Shown here one piece after another: positions 1-10,425 of a stretch of DNA of 64,000 nucleotides. The stretch spans positions 71,979 through 135,978 of the forward strand of contig KN817520.1 of NCBI GenBank assembly GCA_000827495.1. Direction: 5' to 3'. The position numbers and the translations under genes were made by a program. Below the pieces are notes generated by a model. That model did not search any database, had not been told where the DNA came from, and was given only the letters and a program-made list of their open reading frames with translations. The DNA comes from Hypholoma sublateritium FD-334 SS-4. Its lineage: Eukaryota; Basidiomycota; Agaricomycetes; Agaricales; Strophariaceae. Numbering within the stretch: position 1 is the stretch's first letter; the number at the start of each line of letters is the position of its first letter.

Positions 1-356
1 AATCCACACACAGGAGACGTACGGATTATAGAAAACCCAGCAGAGTTTCTCAAACTCTGCCGGGCTAACGCCCTCCAGGACGATGGGGTCACTGTCGTTC
101 GTGCCCTGCTTGACATCACCGGGAGAGGCAGGATGCAATTTCTTGCTAAATACTAGCGACTCTCGAGAGAAGAAATAGCCATGAACACGGAAGAGTGTCC
201 TTTCTGCCTGAACAAATACGAACTGGGGTCAGAATTTGACGCCTTGTCGTCGAATGAAGCGCCTACCAAGATATGAAGATCGGCAGCGTCGATGTAATAA
301 CGGTCGTGACGGTTTAGCACGGAGATACTGTCGGGCCGTGAAGAGTTGCTGGGCAT
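1..356 (-). CDS. BTB/POZ domain protein, N-terminal part (cut by left edge)
   Basis: Two exons are visible, 267-356 and 23-207, joined by a GTAGGC...CAG intron, with a GTACGT donor at 22 leading out of the window. The encoded protein starts MPSNSSRPDS and continues into FRVHGYFFSRESLVF, then SPAEFEKLCWVFYNP. This is the fungal BTB fold, used for homo- or hetero-oligomerisation, often as an adaptor. Both intron positions and phases match those of the BTB gene at 7012, so the two are paralogues. The rest of the gene lies left of the window. Ligand and partner are unknown; fungal BTB proteins of this kind are numerous and mostly uncharacterised. Confidence 0.75.
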
Positions 357-1162
357 GGTACTAAGACTCGGAATTGGGGGTTTTGGTAAAAGGACGGTGA
401 CCGGACGCCTGGGCAGGCAGAGGGTTATAAAGGTTTGCGGAAGAGAAAAAGATAACGCCTTTCGGCTACATGACTGTGGCGATGTGAGCTCCTAGGACCT
501 ACACGTGGTGGAAGCACGACAACGAGGTGATGAAAATGGGCGCTTGTATTTGTCACGGAGTCACCATCGGTCACCAGTCACAACTAAGTTTCGTAGTTCC
601 TCCGTCGTCCGACTCTTCATGGCAAGTTGTCCGATTCTCCCAAATTACTTGGGGGTAGTGTTTAATTCAGCTCCAGGAAAACAGAAATATCTGGGCTGTT
701 TTATGTAAAGGCTCCTCGAAAGGCGTTGGATGTGCTGGTACTTATATGGATAATGGAAGTAATTTTGTCAGTAAGGCAACAGTAAGGACGAAATCATCTC
801 GCAAAAGCTTCGGAAGACTTTATAAAAATCAAAACATTTCATGTCAGTGCTTCGTTTCAATCATTCACAACACAGGATCACAATCGATCTGAATTGAATT
901 GCGCTGCGACGTTTGGTCACGAACTACTTCGTTGTGTGTCAAACAGTGCTGCGGCGATCTCACGACAGGGCGCAAGAAACATAGCCTCATGCGCCCCCCT
1001 ACAGCCTCGTGTCCGCCACTTTCAAATTTAGAGGTTGGCATTCTCAGATGTTGTGGGTGCTTTCCAATTATGCATGTCTTTTGGCTATTGTGGAAAGAAT
1101 GAACACCGGGTTGATACTGGGCCTTCAACTTTTCGCCGGCAAGTTAGTTTCAGTCATCATTG
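357..1162. other. Intergenic, nothing recognised
   Basis: This is about 800 bases between the divergent start of the edge BTB gene and the 3' end of the Old Yellow Enzyme gene. Only short unrelated open frames occur. I found no RNA gene or repeat. Confidence 0.5.
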
Positions 1163-2450
1163 TTAGATAGCGACCCCCTTTAGCTCCTCCGCAAAGGGAT
1201 AGTCAATGTACCCAACTTCGGTGCCTTCTTGCGCGGCGGGGACGTAAAAGGTTTTTCTATCAGGCGCAGTAAGCGGAACATCGTGCTTGAGGCGGAGCGG
1301 AAGGTCGGGCTAGAAGCGTATGGTCAGCGGACCTTCGCCCCCGCAATTCCGAGTATTTTTAAGACGTACGTTCGAGATAAACAGCCTCCCGAACGCTACG
1401 AGGTCGCCCTTGTCTGCATACGCAATCGCTGACTCGCGCGTGAACCCACCAGCGGTGATGAGCGGGCGGGGCGCCCAGATTTCGCGGAACACGTCGTTTG
1501 ACTGAAGCACTTTAGCGCGGGTATCGTTCGCGTCTCCCGCGCCAGCGATGCCCGGTTCAATGAGGTGCAGATACGCGAGGTTCGGGTGCTGGTCCTTGAG
1601 CGCCTGCACGATATGCGTGAACTGCGGTAAGGGGTCGCTCATCCCCATGTCTGCAAACCATGAGCGCCGCTCACGCAGGTGGGACGAAAGCACGCACCGA
1701 GAAATACGCTCCACGGGCTGAGCCGCACCGCCGTACGCTCCGCGCCGATAGCCGCCGTTACGGCGTCGATCACTTCCAGCGGAAAGCGGTTGCGCGCCGC
1801 TACGCTGCCCCCGTACTCGTCCGTACGCTGGTTGCTCACGTCCTGGATGAACTGGTCGGCGAGGTACCCGTTCGCGAAGTGCAGCTCCACACCGTCGAAG
1901 CCCGCCTCAGCGACCGCGTTACGCGCCGCGGTCGTAAACCACGCGACATACGCGTGGATCTCAGGGATAGTGAGAGCGCGCGGCGTCGGCCTGTCCGTGA
2001 TAGGAATCGCGGAGGGCGCGACAAATGAGAGCCCCTTGGCAGTGAGCTCAGAGGCGTCTGCGGCGCGGCCCATCCCGCGGATCTGGAGGTAGATGAACGA
2101 GCCACGCGCGTGCACGGCGGCAACTATCTGGTAGCAGGGCAGGTCGCGTGATGTTCACCCAGTTTTAAAGAATAATGGCGCACCTCCTTCCATGCTGTGA
2201 TTTGCTCGACGCTCCATATCCCCGGGGTATTGTCGCGCCCACCCGCCTCAGGGGAGATGAGTGCCGCCTCGGTGATGACGAGTGTTCCGGGCGTCGATGC
2301 GCGCTGGCTGTAGTATTCCTTGACGAGGGGGAGGACCGGGACATTATTTGCCGGGTTGGCCTTATACCGCGTCAAAGGCGCCATTACAACGCGGTGTTGC
2401 AGGGACATCGTCCCGACCTTGATAGGCTCGAAGAGCTTCGATCCCGGCAT
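1163..2450 (-). CDS. Old Yellow Enzyme family NADH:flavin oxidoreductase
   Basis: This is an FMN-dependent ene-reductase that reduces activated C=C bonds of enones with NAD(P)H; it is related to yeast OYE and plant OPDA reductase. Four exons join at introns 2128-2183, 1651-1697 and 1310-1369. The product opens MPGSKLFEPIKVG and shows APLTRYKA (FMN-binding N-terminus), GFDGVELHFANGYLADQF, then SNQRTDEYGGS, the substrate/FMN loop typical of the family. Near the C-terminus come AGGFTRESA and GRLFISN, then PDLPLRLKHDVPLT. It ends with DYPFAEELKGVAI and a TAA. Length is about 375 residues, normal for the family. A TATA-like element lies about 65 bp upstream of the ATG. Physiological substrate cannot be read from sequence. 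Confidence 0.92.
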
Positions 2451-2511
2451 AGCGAGGAAGAATAAGACGGACGATGTAAATGTGAGGGGGTGGCGTAGAC
2501 GGATTTCATGC

Positions 2512-2520
2512 TCTTATATC
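2512..2520 (-). promoter_or_regulatory. TATA-like element of the Old Yellow Enzyme gene
   Basis: GATATAAGA on the minus strand, about 65 bp upstream of the ATG at 2450. Spacing suits a core promoter; inferred only from motif and position. Confidence 0.4.
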
Positions 2521-2661
2521 TGGTTGATGACAGATGCGGGCAACTAGATTAGTCAGTTCGGTGGGCGATCACGCTTAGGGGATGGCGATGGAGGTATAAT
2601 TGGCACTGAAGACACACGTGTGATATGCGAAAGGCTTGAGACGTACATAGGCTTGGATGCG

Positions 2662-3641
2662 CTAAGGATCCGCGATGTTTTCCCCAACTGCCTCCGAAAA
2701 TGTCGTCACGAACACCTTGAACGTTGAGCTCCCCAAGATCGCGAAGAGGATGCGGTCGAATGAACCACGAAACCGCGCCCCCTCACCGACCAACAGCTCC
2801 TTCCAAATCTCAGCGACCAGCTCAACTCGATTCCGGAACACCCCTGTCCCAAAGCTGCCTAGAACCAGGTTCCGTACTCCATGCCGCTCGAAGAGGTAAA
2901 GGATTCGGCCCATGCGCTCTTTCATCGCGGCATCGAGGTCGCTCTCGTCGGTGCTATCATCCTCGCGAAGGTACCGCCGTATGACGCCGGCGTTGCAGGC
3001 CGCGCTGGTTACAATATCCGCCCCCATGGGTGAGAGCCAGTCGCCATTGTCCGCGCGGAAAAACACGACATCTGGGGAGTATATCATAGCGTGACTGTAA
3101 TATCCTTTCTTGGGGTCCTTCCTGTGCGACACGTAGAATTGTTGCGCGGTGAGGGTCATTAAACTGGGATATATCGTTGAAGAACGCGCGATGGATTCTT
3201 CCTGGGCATTCTGTTAGCGAGCGTAAGAGCATATTGCATGGCTGAGATACACACTTGTGCTTGGGCGCCAGTCATAAATCCCCCGCCGGGGTTCTTGGCT
3301 GATGCAAAGTTAAGCACTCCTACTCGCTTCTCTTCCAGCCCCTCTATTGAGTCCAACTTCTCCTTCAAGGCGCGGGTTCCAGCCAAGACTGAGCACTCTG
3401 AGACTGCAATCGCAGGACCCTCGCTCGTTCGAGTTTCTTGCTGGGAAACACCTGACCATTTCGAAAGGTTGGAGTAGGCAGAGTGAAAGGCAGTACGAGC
3501 GTTGGTGTGTTCTATCCGGGATCTAAGGTCGTGTACAGTTCCATCCAGTTCATAACTCCCTTCTTCCAAGGTTTCAAGCGTCGATGTTGCTATCTCCCTG
3601 AGCAGCCCCTTGTCGCCTGAGGCTCGAACCTTTGCCAACAT
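2662..3641 (-). CDS. Microbial-type PARG-like macrodomain protein (TIGR02452 family)
   Basis: This is predicted to hydrolyse or bind poly(ADP-ribose), as bacterial/fungal-type PARG enzymes do. Two exons are separated by a 53-nt intron at 3202-3254. Splicing gives VLNFASAKNPGGGFMTGAQA followed by QEESIARSSTIYPS, so the PARG signature GGG-x(n)-QEE with the catalytic glutamates is complete only after splicing. Downstream, GADIVTSAACNAGV and ERHGVRNLVLGSFGTGVFRN match the family core. About 308 residues, a usual length. The start is the first in-frame ATG (MLAKVRASGDKG). It is divergent from the DUF1479 gene at 4280 with 638 bp between starts. Function in ADP-ribose turnover or DNA damage signalling is by family only. 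Confidence 0.87.
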
Positions 3642-4279
3642 CTATCATTCTCGCGTCAGAGAAAGGAGGTCGAAAAATAAGAAAACAGACCAATTGAAAA
3701 CAGACCGTGAAAAAATAAAAATGAACTGAGCTTATCATCTGTGATACGATAGCTTTAACGAGACTTGACGGAGTCATGAAGTGAATTTCATCTCTCGCCC
3801 TTCAGCGGTGCCGCTGCCGTCACGATTCATGACCGTGTTCCTTTTGAGCGGCGAGCGGGTAAGATTTCAGAAGTATAGTGATGAAAGGTTCTTGGAGAAG
3901 GTTTGGAGATGGTTGACAAAAAACCTAATCAGAAGGATAGGTCTACATGCCTGCACTGTATGGGAAACCTTTGGAAGAAATTTGCAAGATATCGCGCAAG
4001 AGTTGCGCAAAAGTTTTACTTGAACGGATTCAAGTTGGACTGAGAGCCGTACCCGTGTATCCGATTACGTAAGATTAATCGTGCGAAGCCATTCGGTGAA
4101 ACGTCGGATTAACAGTGCCTTCTGTCCTGCCGCAATATCAATGTTCCTTGAATGCTCCTGTGACCTGCTTTACAACGCCTTATAAGAAGACAATATGTCG
4201 TGTGATTATCACCACGGTATCGTCAGTACCCAGAGTCTCCGACTACCAGATACACGGCCAGTTCTCACCGACTTCAACC
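3642..4279. other. Shared upstream region of divergent genes
   Basis: This is the spacer between the PARG-like gene and the DUF1479 oxygenase gene, which are transcribed away from each other. It must contain both promoters. I see no clear TATA box or other feature. Confidence 0.45.
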
Positions 4280-6141
4280 ATGATTTTATCCACCTCGCGC
4301 AGCGGGATTGTTCCAGCTGTTCTGGGCAAGCAGGGCTCGAGGAGGACGATGGCAACGGCAGCGACAAGAGCGGCGAGAAAGGAGGGGTCGATTGCCGATA
4401 TATTCACATCTCTCACCGACGAATCACACATATCTCTGCCTGAACGTTTCGTGGACGTGAAGCGGGGGCTCTGGAATGATGGCCTTGTGGAAAGCTGGAG
4501 GCAAGTTCTTCAAGCTCTGGAACCCACTGTCGAGAATATTGCTGCCAAGGGCTCCGATGTATGGCCCCTCTTCTTGTATCGAATCAAACATTGACTTTTT
4601 TTGCTTTAGATCGTTCCTCGCGTTAGCTATGCAGAGCTGACCTCAGGGCTTTCTCGAGACAAGATAAATACCATCAAACAGGTAGGCACCGTAGTTGTTA
4701 CAGGTGCTGTCGACAAGGAGGTTCGTCTTCATATATCGGCCCGTGCAGGTGCAGCGTGCTCCGTGCTGACCAAAGTACAGCAAGCTTTGGGGTGGAAGCA
4801 ATCTATTCGAGACTACGCTCAAGAAAATACAGCTCACGTCAAAGGTGCGTAATTCGACTGAATTATATACGGCAATTTTCACAAAGGCAAACATGTCCGA
4901 TGCACAGGGTTTCCGCCCGACAACATACAAGTCTTCGAAATTTACAACTCCAAAGCACAGACTCAGGCGCGCACACATCCCGGTATCATCAACACACAGA
5001 AATTCCTACTTTCTCTCTGGAATAAACCTGATCCCGCGACCGAAGTAAGCCTCCAAACACCCATCTCGTATTTCGACCGCCTGCGCATTCGCCAGCCGGG
5101 GGATGCCAAGTTTACGCTCGGGCCCCATACCGACGGCGGGTCGGTTGAGCAGTGGGAGGACCCCGCCATTCAGCACATTTTTAGGAACATCCTGAAAGGC
5201 GGGAGTGCATGGAGGCGCCATGACCCATTCGACGTGACCCCGCGCATTGCCGCGAAGCAAGATCTGTACAATACCCCGTTCGTCCACGCTTCTATCCCGT
5301 GAAGTGTGCGTGCTAACATTTGTACCAGGAATGCATGCTCGATCTTCCGCGCGTGGCAAGGCTGGACGGCGATGTCCAGCACGGGGCTAGGCGAGGGCAC
5401 GCTGCGTGTATTACCAATGCTCAGCCTTGCGTCCGCGTACATCCTTCTGCGCCCGTTCTTCCGCCCGCGTGATGCTGCGTCGTCCTCCCTCAAATTCGAG
5501 GACTGGGTCCCCGACCTTGACTCGCCAGCGTTCCCTGGGAGCAGCATTGGGAAGACGCAGGAGCTCAATGAGCAGACGCACCCACACCTACAGCTCGCCC
5601 GGACAATGGTTTCCGTGCCCCGGGTCGAGCCTGGGGACCAGGTGTACTGTGGGCCACCATTTCATCTACTTTGAGATATTTTGAGAAGCTGATCCTTGCT
5701 CTCCCCGAAGGGCACTGTGATGCGGTACATGCGGTCGAGGGGCACCACCAAGGACGGGGTGATTCGTCTGTTTTATACATCCCCGCTGTCCCGCTCACCG
5801 TGCATAAGTAAGTGTCTTCGCGCATGTTCGTCATCTGCGCCTAATGCAATACCACTTCTTAGTGCAAACTACCTACGGGACCAGCGCATTAACTTCCTTG
5901 CCGGTCTTCCCCCACCGTGCGCCTCCCTCGCATATTCGCCGTGTTCATGTCTGACTAATTCACATTCTGCAGAGATTTCCCTGGAGGTGCTGGCGAGACG
6001 GAGTTCGTGGGAAGGGGCACGGCGGAGGATATCCCAAGCAGCGAAGGGAGGGAGATGTACGGCTTGCAAGCATTCGCTGCAGACTCTTCGAAGGGAATGA
6101 GCGCGGATTTTGCGCAGAAGGTGAATCTTGCCCTGCAATGA
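4280..6141 (+). CDS. DUF1479 family Fe(II)/2-oxoglutarate dioxygenase-like protein (YbiU-like)
   Basis: The family is a set of cupin-fold putative 2OG-Fe(II) oxygenases found in bacteria (YbiU) and many fungi; the substrate is unknown. Exons joined by eye give VPRVSYAELTSGLSRDKI, then KQVGTVVVTGAVDKE, FPPDNIQVFEIYNSKAQT and KFTLGPHTDGGSVEQWEDPA. The HTD is the likely iron-binding HxD. YWHCDAVHAVEG supplies the distal His and is formed by splicing a GTGGGC donor near 5658 to the acceptor before GGCACTG at about 5712. The C-terminus is INFLAGLPPPDFPGGAGETE ... VNLALQ and TGA. I chose ATG 4280 (good context, MILSTSRSGIVPAVLG) because the preceding in-frame sequence is non-descript. The basic Ser/Arg-rich N-terminus could be a mitochondrial presequence, which is a weak inference. 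Confidence 0.85.
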
Positions 6142-6188
6142 TTACCTGATTACCGGTCAATAGGGCGGGATCCTTTGTAAAACATCTT

Positions 6189-6214
6189 CCCTGTGTGTTC
6201 TGCGGGACACAGGG
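6189..6214 (+). other. Hairpin in the DUF1479 3' untranslated region
   Basis: CCCTGTGT and ACACAGGG form a perfect 8-bp stem around a 10-nt loop, about 45 nt past the stop codon. Role unknown; it could be chance. Confidence 0.4.
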
Positions 6215-6931
6215 CATTAAGTCCCGTGTTAAATCTATCTAGCTACTGTTCATCATATTGTTCCCTATTGTCAAAAGTTGAATGCTGAGTACATCGAGTC
6301 CTTATCAACGACCGCGTCTAGCGAATGGTCAGCCGTGCAGATTCCCAAAGTGCCTACGCTTCGCGAACTCACTGTCGAGCGCCTATCCAAATCTCAGATG
6401 CACAGTACCTACGGTACATGCTCTTTTCATTTAAGAGCTATTGTTCTTACACGAATCTCTTCTATATTAGCCTCGCTTCCTCGTAGATCACTCCCAAATT
6501 GAGGAGCGCTCGTGCTACCTCGTGGTATTCAGAGCGCACCATGCACGATGGTGTCGACGCGCCTTTGTCTTGTGACGCGCATCCAGCGCCTTGAGGCGCA
6601 CCATGCACCTGCCCCCTTGAACAAAGGATGCACATTCGTCTTCTTCCTTGAGGGCTCCCCAGGCTACCCACCGCGTGCGACGGCAAAGAGGCGCAAGGCC
6701 GCTCCACGCTGCCTGCAGCGTGCCTCCGCGCGCACAAGGCCGCAGCGCTCTTGGCTATCTGCAGGCGCGGCCTCCGCTGCTAGCCCGAAAGACGAACAAA
6801 GACTACGTTCCAGAGCGCGCGTCGACTCCGCGCGTGTCTGTTCGAATAAGCGCTCGTGGATTTTTAGGGGGCTCTTCTTGTCTTTCGTCCTCGGTGGTCG
6901 CTGTATCCGGGCGATAAGGGGGTGAATGAGA

Positions 6932-6941
6932 GCATATAAAA
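6932..6941 (+). promoter_or_regulatory. TATA box of the second BTB gene
   Basis: GCATATAAAA about 75 bp upstream of the ATG at 7012. Good match and spacing for a fungal core promoter. Confidence 0.5.
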
Positions 6942-7011
6942 CCTTGACGCGTCTCCGAGGGACCACGACCAATAACCACATCGCCTCCACTTTTTACTTA
7001 CATCGATTATC

Positions 7012-8003
7012 ATGGCTGCTCCCATCGGCGATCAGTCTAAGCCTTACGAACGAAACAGAGAATTCTTCCTTCCCGGCGGCGATCTCTACCTTTTGGTAAG
7101 CATGATTCTACCTTGAGCTTTACCTGTATGTTCAAGTGCTTCGAACATCTACACAGGTGGACAACGTCGTGTTCAGAATACATGGGTATTTTTTCGAACG
7201 TGATTCAGCCAAGTTTAGAGCGAAACTCGGCGCACACATTCCCCCGAACCAAACGCGCCCCGGGTCGAGTGAATCCAACCCGATTGCCATCAAGAACACA
7301 AGCCCCGCTGAGTTCAGCAAGTTTTTATGGATATTTTATAACAAGTAAGCATCCTCCCATCGGCTTACCGTCTCAATCGGGCAAGAAAATGACATTGGTA
7401 TTTTACTCAAATTTTACTACTAGGAAATACTCCGACTACAGCACCGCAACCACGGCTGACTGGACCGCGATTCTCAAAATCGCGTGCGAGAATGATTTCC
7501 TCGAGGTCCAACATTGCGCCATACGGGGTTTGCAGGCCTGCGACCTGACCACGGTCCAGAGGATCGCCATATATGAAATGTACCGTGCTGACAAGCGCTA
7601 CATCGTACCTCTTTACGTCGAGATGGCCATGCGCGAACAGTCTCCCACCAGGGATGAAGAGGATCTGCTCGGCGACAAAACGACACTACTTATATTCCGC
7701 TTGAGAGAGCATCTCCGCTCCCGCCCAACGACCACGTTCACGGATGTCAGCCCGCTTCCCGCGGGCATCGACGACGACGAGGCGCTGCGCGCCGTGTGCG
7801 CGTTCCTCGGCGTCGACCCCGCGCGCGTCCCACTCCCAGGTGCCCGAGTAATGATCTCTTGCGGAGTGCGGCATTTTAGTAACACTGATCATATTTTTGG
7901 TGCTCCCTCTCTTACAGACGCGTCTGGGCCGCGCAAGAAGGTCCCGAAACTCAACGGCAACAACAGCCACTTCGCAAGTGGGAACAATTCAGGACCGGCG
8001 TGA
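7012..8003 (+). CDS. BTB/POZ domain protein
   Basis: Exons start at 7012-7095, 7157-7344 and 7424, with GTAAGC donors and CAG/TAG acceptors. The product begins MAAPIGDQSKPYERNREFFL. It shows the BTB core DLYLLVDNVVFRIHGYFFER, SPAEFSKFLWIFYNKKYSDY, then the helical DWTAILKIACENDFLEVQHC and VQRIAIYEMYRADKRYIVPL. It is paralogous to the gene at the left edge with the same intron positions. The 3' end is uncertain: a possible intron from about 7841 to 7918 is a multiple of three long, so the frame stays open to the TGA at 8003 whether or not it is spliced. Other splicing could shift the tail. Function is probably as an oligomerising adaptor; the partner is unknown. Confidence 0.8.
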
Positions 8004-8476
8004 TGCGCGCGCGTTCGACGAGATGTTCGTTGCTCTGGGCGGAGGGCAGCATGCAGCGCCTGGTAATGTAACCGCATCGCTCTGTTTTTGTGTTTCGATC
8101 TGATGCGAGGTGTATACTCTGCTTTTTTTCAGCCGCGAAGGAGGACGATGTCGCTCACCAAAAGATTCCTGGGGACATTGAAATTGGGGAAAAAGATGTA
8201 GATCGTTTCGTGGTGACCTCGCATAACGGCGGCGAGATTCGAGGAGTCGATCTGGATCATTCTGTTCGGTCGTCCCAAGCCCGAGCCAATCTTGTCTACT
8301 TCGCCGCCTCATGGACTATCGTCGTTTTCTGGGGGACGAAGACTATTCCGTACAACCTGCATATCTTGTAATCAACATATTCTGCGAATCGCAATAGGTC
8401 AGAATCTGCTCGATATCAAATGAAAATATTTCTTCGTTGCACCAGTACATTTATTTTCCTATTATCCCAAATTCAT
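8004..8476. other. Convergent 3' spacer
   Basis: Spacer between the 3' ends of the BTB gene and the metallo-hydrolase gene. No feature is recognised; the BTB gene might extend into its first part by alternative splicing. Confidence 0.35.
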
Positions 8477-9388
8477 TTATATCTTAGTCGTCGCTCCCTC
8501 AGCCAACGGGGGAATCTTTCCTGGCCAAAAAGCATCCCCACCCTTGTTATCGTCGTACCACGGCCCATCATGCGCCAGCAGAACCTGGACGCGCGGCAAC
8601 TTGCGCAACTCCCGGATGCGCTCGATGCTTTCCTCGGCCGCATGCTTGTCCTTGTGTATGCAGAACGTGGGCCCATACGGCATGCCCGTCTTGATCTGCG
8701 ACAAGCCCTCGAGGATGCGCCAGTGGTGCATACTGTCGCCCGCGAGGTAGATCCACGCGCCGTCGGCCGACGTGCGCGCGAGGATGTTGATGTGCCCCTC
8801 GATGTGTCCCGGGCTGTCGACGATGTAGAGACTACCGTCGCCGAAGAAATCGAACGCGCGCGGGAAGGGCCCGAGAGGCGTCCACTCCGCGACCGGGAGG
8901 TAGCGCGTGCGGTCGGCGGGGAGGAGATCGCTCGCAAGCGTCGAGGTGGGGTTCGCGGGGTAGGCGTCGTCGAAGAGCGCGCGACATGCGTCGCCGACAA
9001 GGAAGGTGCTCTTCTTGAACGCGTGCGGGTCGCCCGTGTGGTCGAAGTGGACGTGGGAGAGACAGACGTAGTCGATGTCATCCGGCGCCAGTCCACCCTT
9101 CGCGAGCGCGTCGACGCACTTCGGCGAATCCTGCACTTTGAACACGGCGGCTACTGCCTGCTGGACTGCGGGGGGGTATGTGGTGAGGTCCGGATGTATC
9201 CCGAGATCAAATACGATTTTTTCGGCGCGTCCAGAGTGTTGGATGAGGAAACACAACGATGGGAGGATGTGCCTCTCGCCGGGGACACCGTCGGCAATGA
9301 AAATATCGTCCGGGGCGTCCATAGTTCCGCCTTCGAGCGCGGATACATTGCAGAATGCCTGGTTCTGAGCGGGAGTTGGTAAAGCCAT
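8477..9388 (-). CDS. Metallo-beta-lactamase-fold hydrolase, lactonase-like
   Basis: An intronless 303-residue reading frame. The metal-binding motif HVHFDHTGD lies near residue 112; the further ligands expected are in DSPGHIEGHIN, YLAGDSMHHW and VLLAHDGPW. This arrangement fits the AttM/AiiA-like branch of the superfamily (N-acyl-homoserine-lactone lactonases and relatives), which binds two Zn ions and opens lactone or ester bonds. Fungal members are common and mostly uncharacterised, so a quorum-quenching role is only one possibility. No signal peptide, so probably cytosolic. A TATA element is placed 35-40 bp upstream of the ATG. The opposite strand is also open over most of this length, but only this strand encodes the zinc motifs. 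Confidence 0.93.
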   Translation of the reverse strand: MALPTPAQNQAFCNVSALEGGTMDAPDDIFIADGVPGERHILPSLCFLIQHSGRAEKIVFDLGIHPDLTTYPPAVQQAVAAVFKVQDSPKCVDALAKGGLAPDDIDYVCLSHVHFDHTGDPHAFKKSTFLVGDACRALFDDAYPANPTSTLASDLLPADRTRYLPVAEWTPLGPFPRAFDFFGDGSLYIVDSPGHIEGHINILARTSADGAWIYLAGDSMHHWRILEGLSQIKTGMPYGPTFCIHKDKHAAEESIERIRELRKLPRVQVLLAHDGPWYDDNKGGDAFWPGKIPPLAEGATTKI

Positions 9389-10425
9389 ATGTGGGTAATC
9401 TCAAGTCGAGGCGATTGTCTGACTTTATAGGTACGCACCGGGGCCCGAAGAGTATGACAGATTGGTTATTTGAAGTGGAGAAATTGTGATTAGTACAGCC
9501 GCCTGCCGGACGGTGAGGAAGCTGAGCGGCAGCACAATCTAGCACGACTCCTAAGGAAAGACGATTTGCCAATACAGAGCCGAGATAGCGCGGGAACCTT
9601 TGTGAGACAGTTCTCACGGCCTCTGCTGAGAGTAAATTTCTCTGGATCTCCTTGGAAATCAAGAAACTACTTCAAAGGAAGACCACGAATTCCACAAAAT
9701 CCAATACTCACTAGCTTATACGCTACTTGTATACCAAACTAATTGACGCGCGTTCAGCTCAGTCCCAAAGTCCACAAGTCGAGTGCACTCGGCCGCTATG
9801 TTGCCGCCATGTCATTAAACCTGCGCGACCGTTCTTAATCTTTCCCATCGTGCGATGGGGGGGGGTACCTTTTTCTTCCCAAATATTTTGACGGCGACAC
9901 TAGAACAAAACCCTCAAGTCGAAAATGGAATCCAACCCTACAAGCAGATAATTTTAGTTATGTACATTAGCTCATTCTGCGGCTCAGTTTGATACATTGA
10001 ATTCCCCAAGGACGCAAAGAGGTTAGAAGATCTAAAATTTGGCGTGGATTAGTCTTAGTGCTATTTTGTTATTAAGGCGAGTAAAGTGAGTGGTCTACCT
10101 GAATATCTCTATCACGCGAGCTGCGCGCTATAATAAGATTTCATTAGCACATCACGCCGATCATCCTAGCGCCCGTCCTTAGCACATAGAGATGATTGCC
10201 GTTTGTTGATTTTTATACCTAGGAAAACATGTCTCATCTTATACCTTTGTGGATATGCGCGCTCAAGGACGTTCAAGAATCAGTACGTTGGATTTTGCAA
10301 GGGTCCGTGATGTCTTGCAGGCGGCCCGACAAGCCGTTCTTGGGCCGATAAACACCGCCAAAATCCGGGTCACTCATTATCCAGATTCCACGCGAAGTCG
10401 CTCCTTGTCTCTCACCACCACCTTG
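9389..10425. other. Intergenic between divergent genes
   Basis: About 1 kb between the metallo-hydrolase start and the MFS transporter start. It includes a run of G near 9858 and AT-rich sequence. No gene is supported. Confidence 0.45.
9423..9431 (-). promoter_or_regulatory. TATA box of the metallo-hydrolase gene
   Basis: CTATAAAGT on the minus strand, about 37 bp upstream of the ATG at 9388, implying a very short 5' leader. Confidence 0.5.

Larger units (their letters stand above)
6142..7011. other. Intergenic, no gene recognised
   Basis: 870 bases with several short open frames on both strands and a GC-rich middle. None shows a domain or convincing splice pattern. The downstream end contains the promoter of the BTB gene. 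Confidence 0.4.

Noticed and set aside
8420..9382. 320-codon open frame on the plus strand opposite the metallo-hydrolase gene
   Set aside because: It is an antisense shadow created by high third-position GC. Its product is Arg/Val-rich without domains, while the minus strand carries all zinc motifs.
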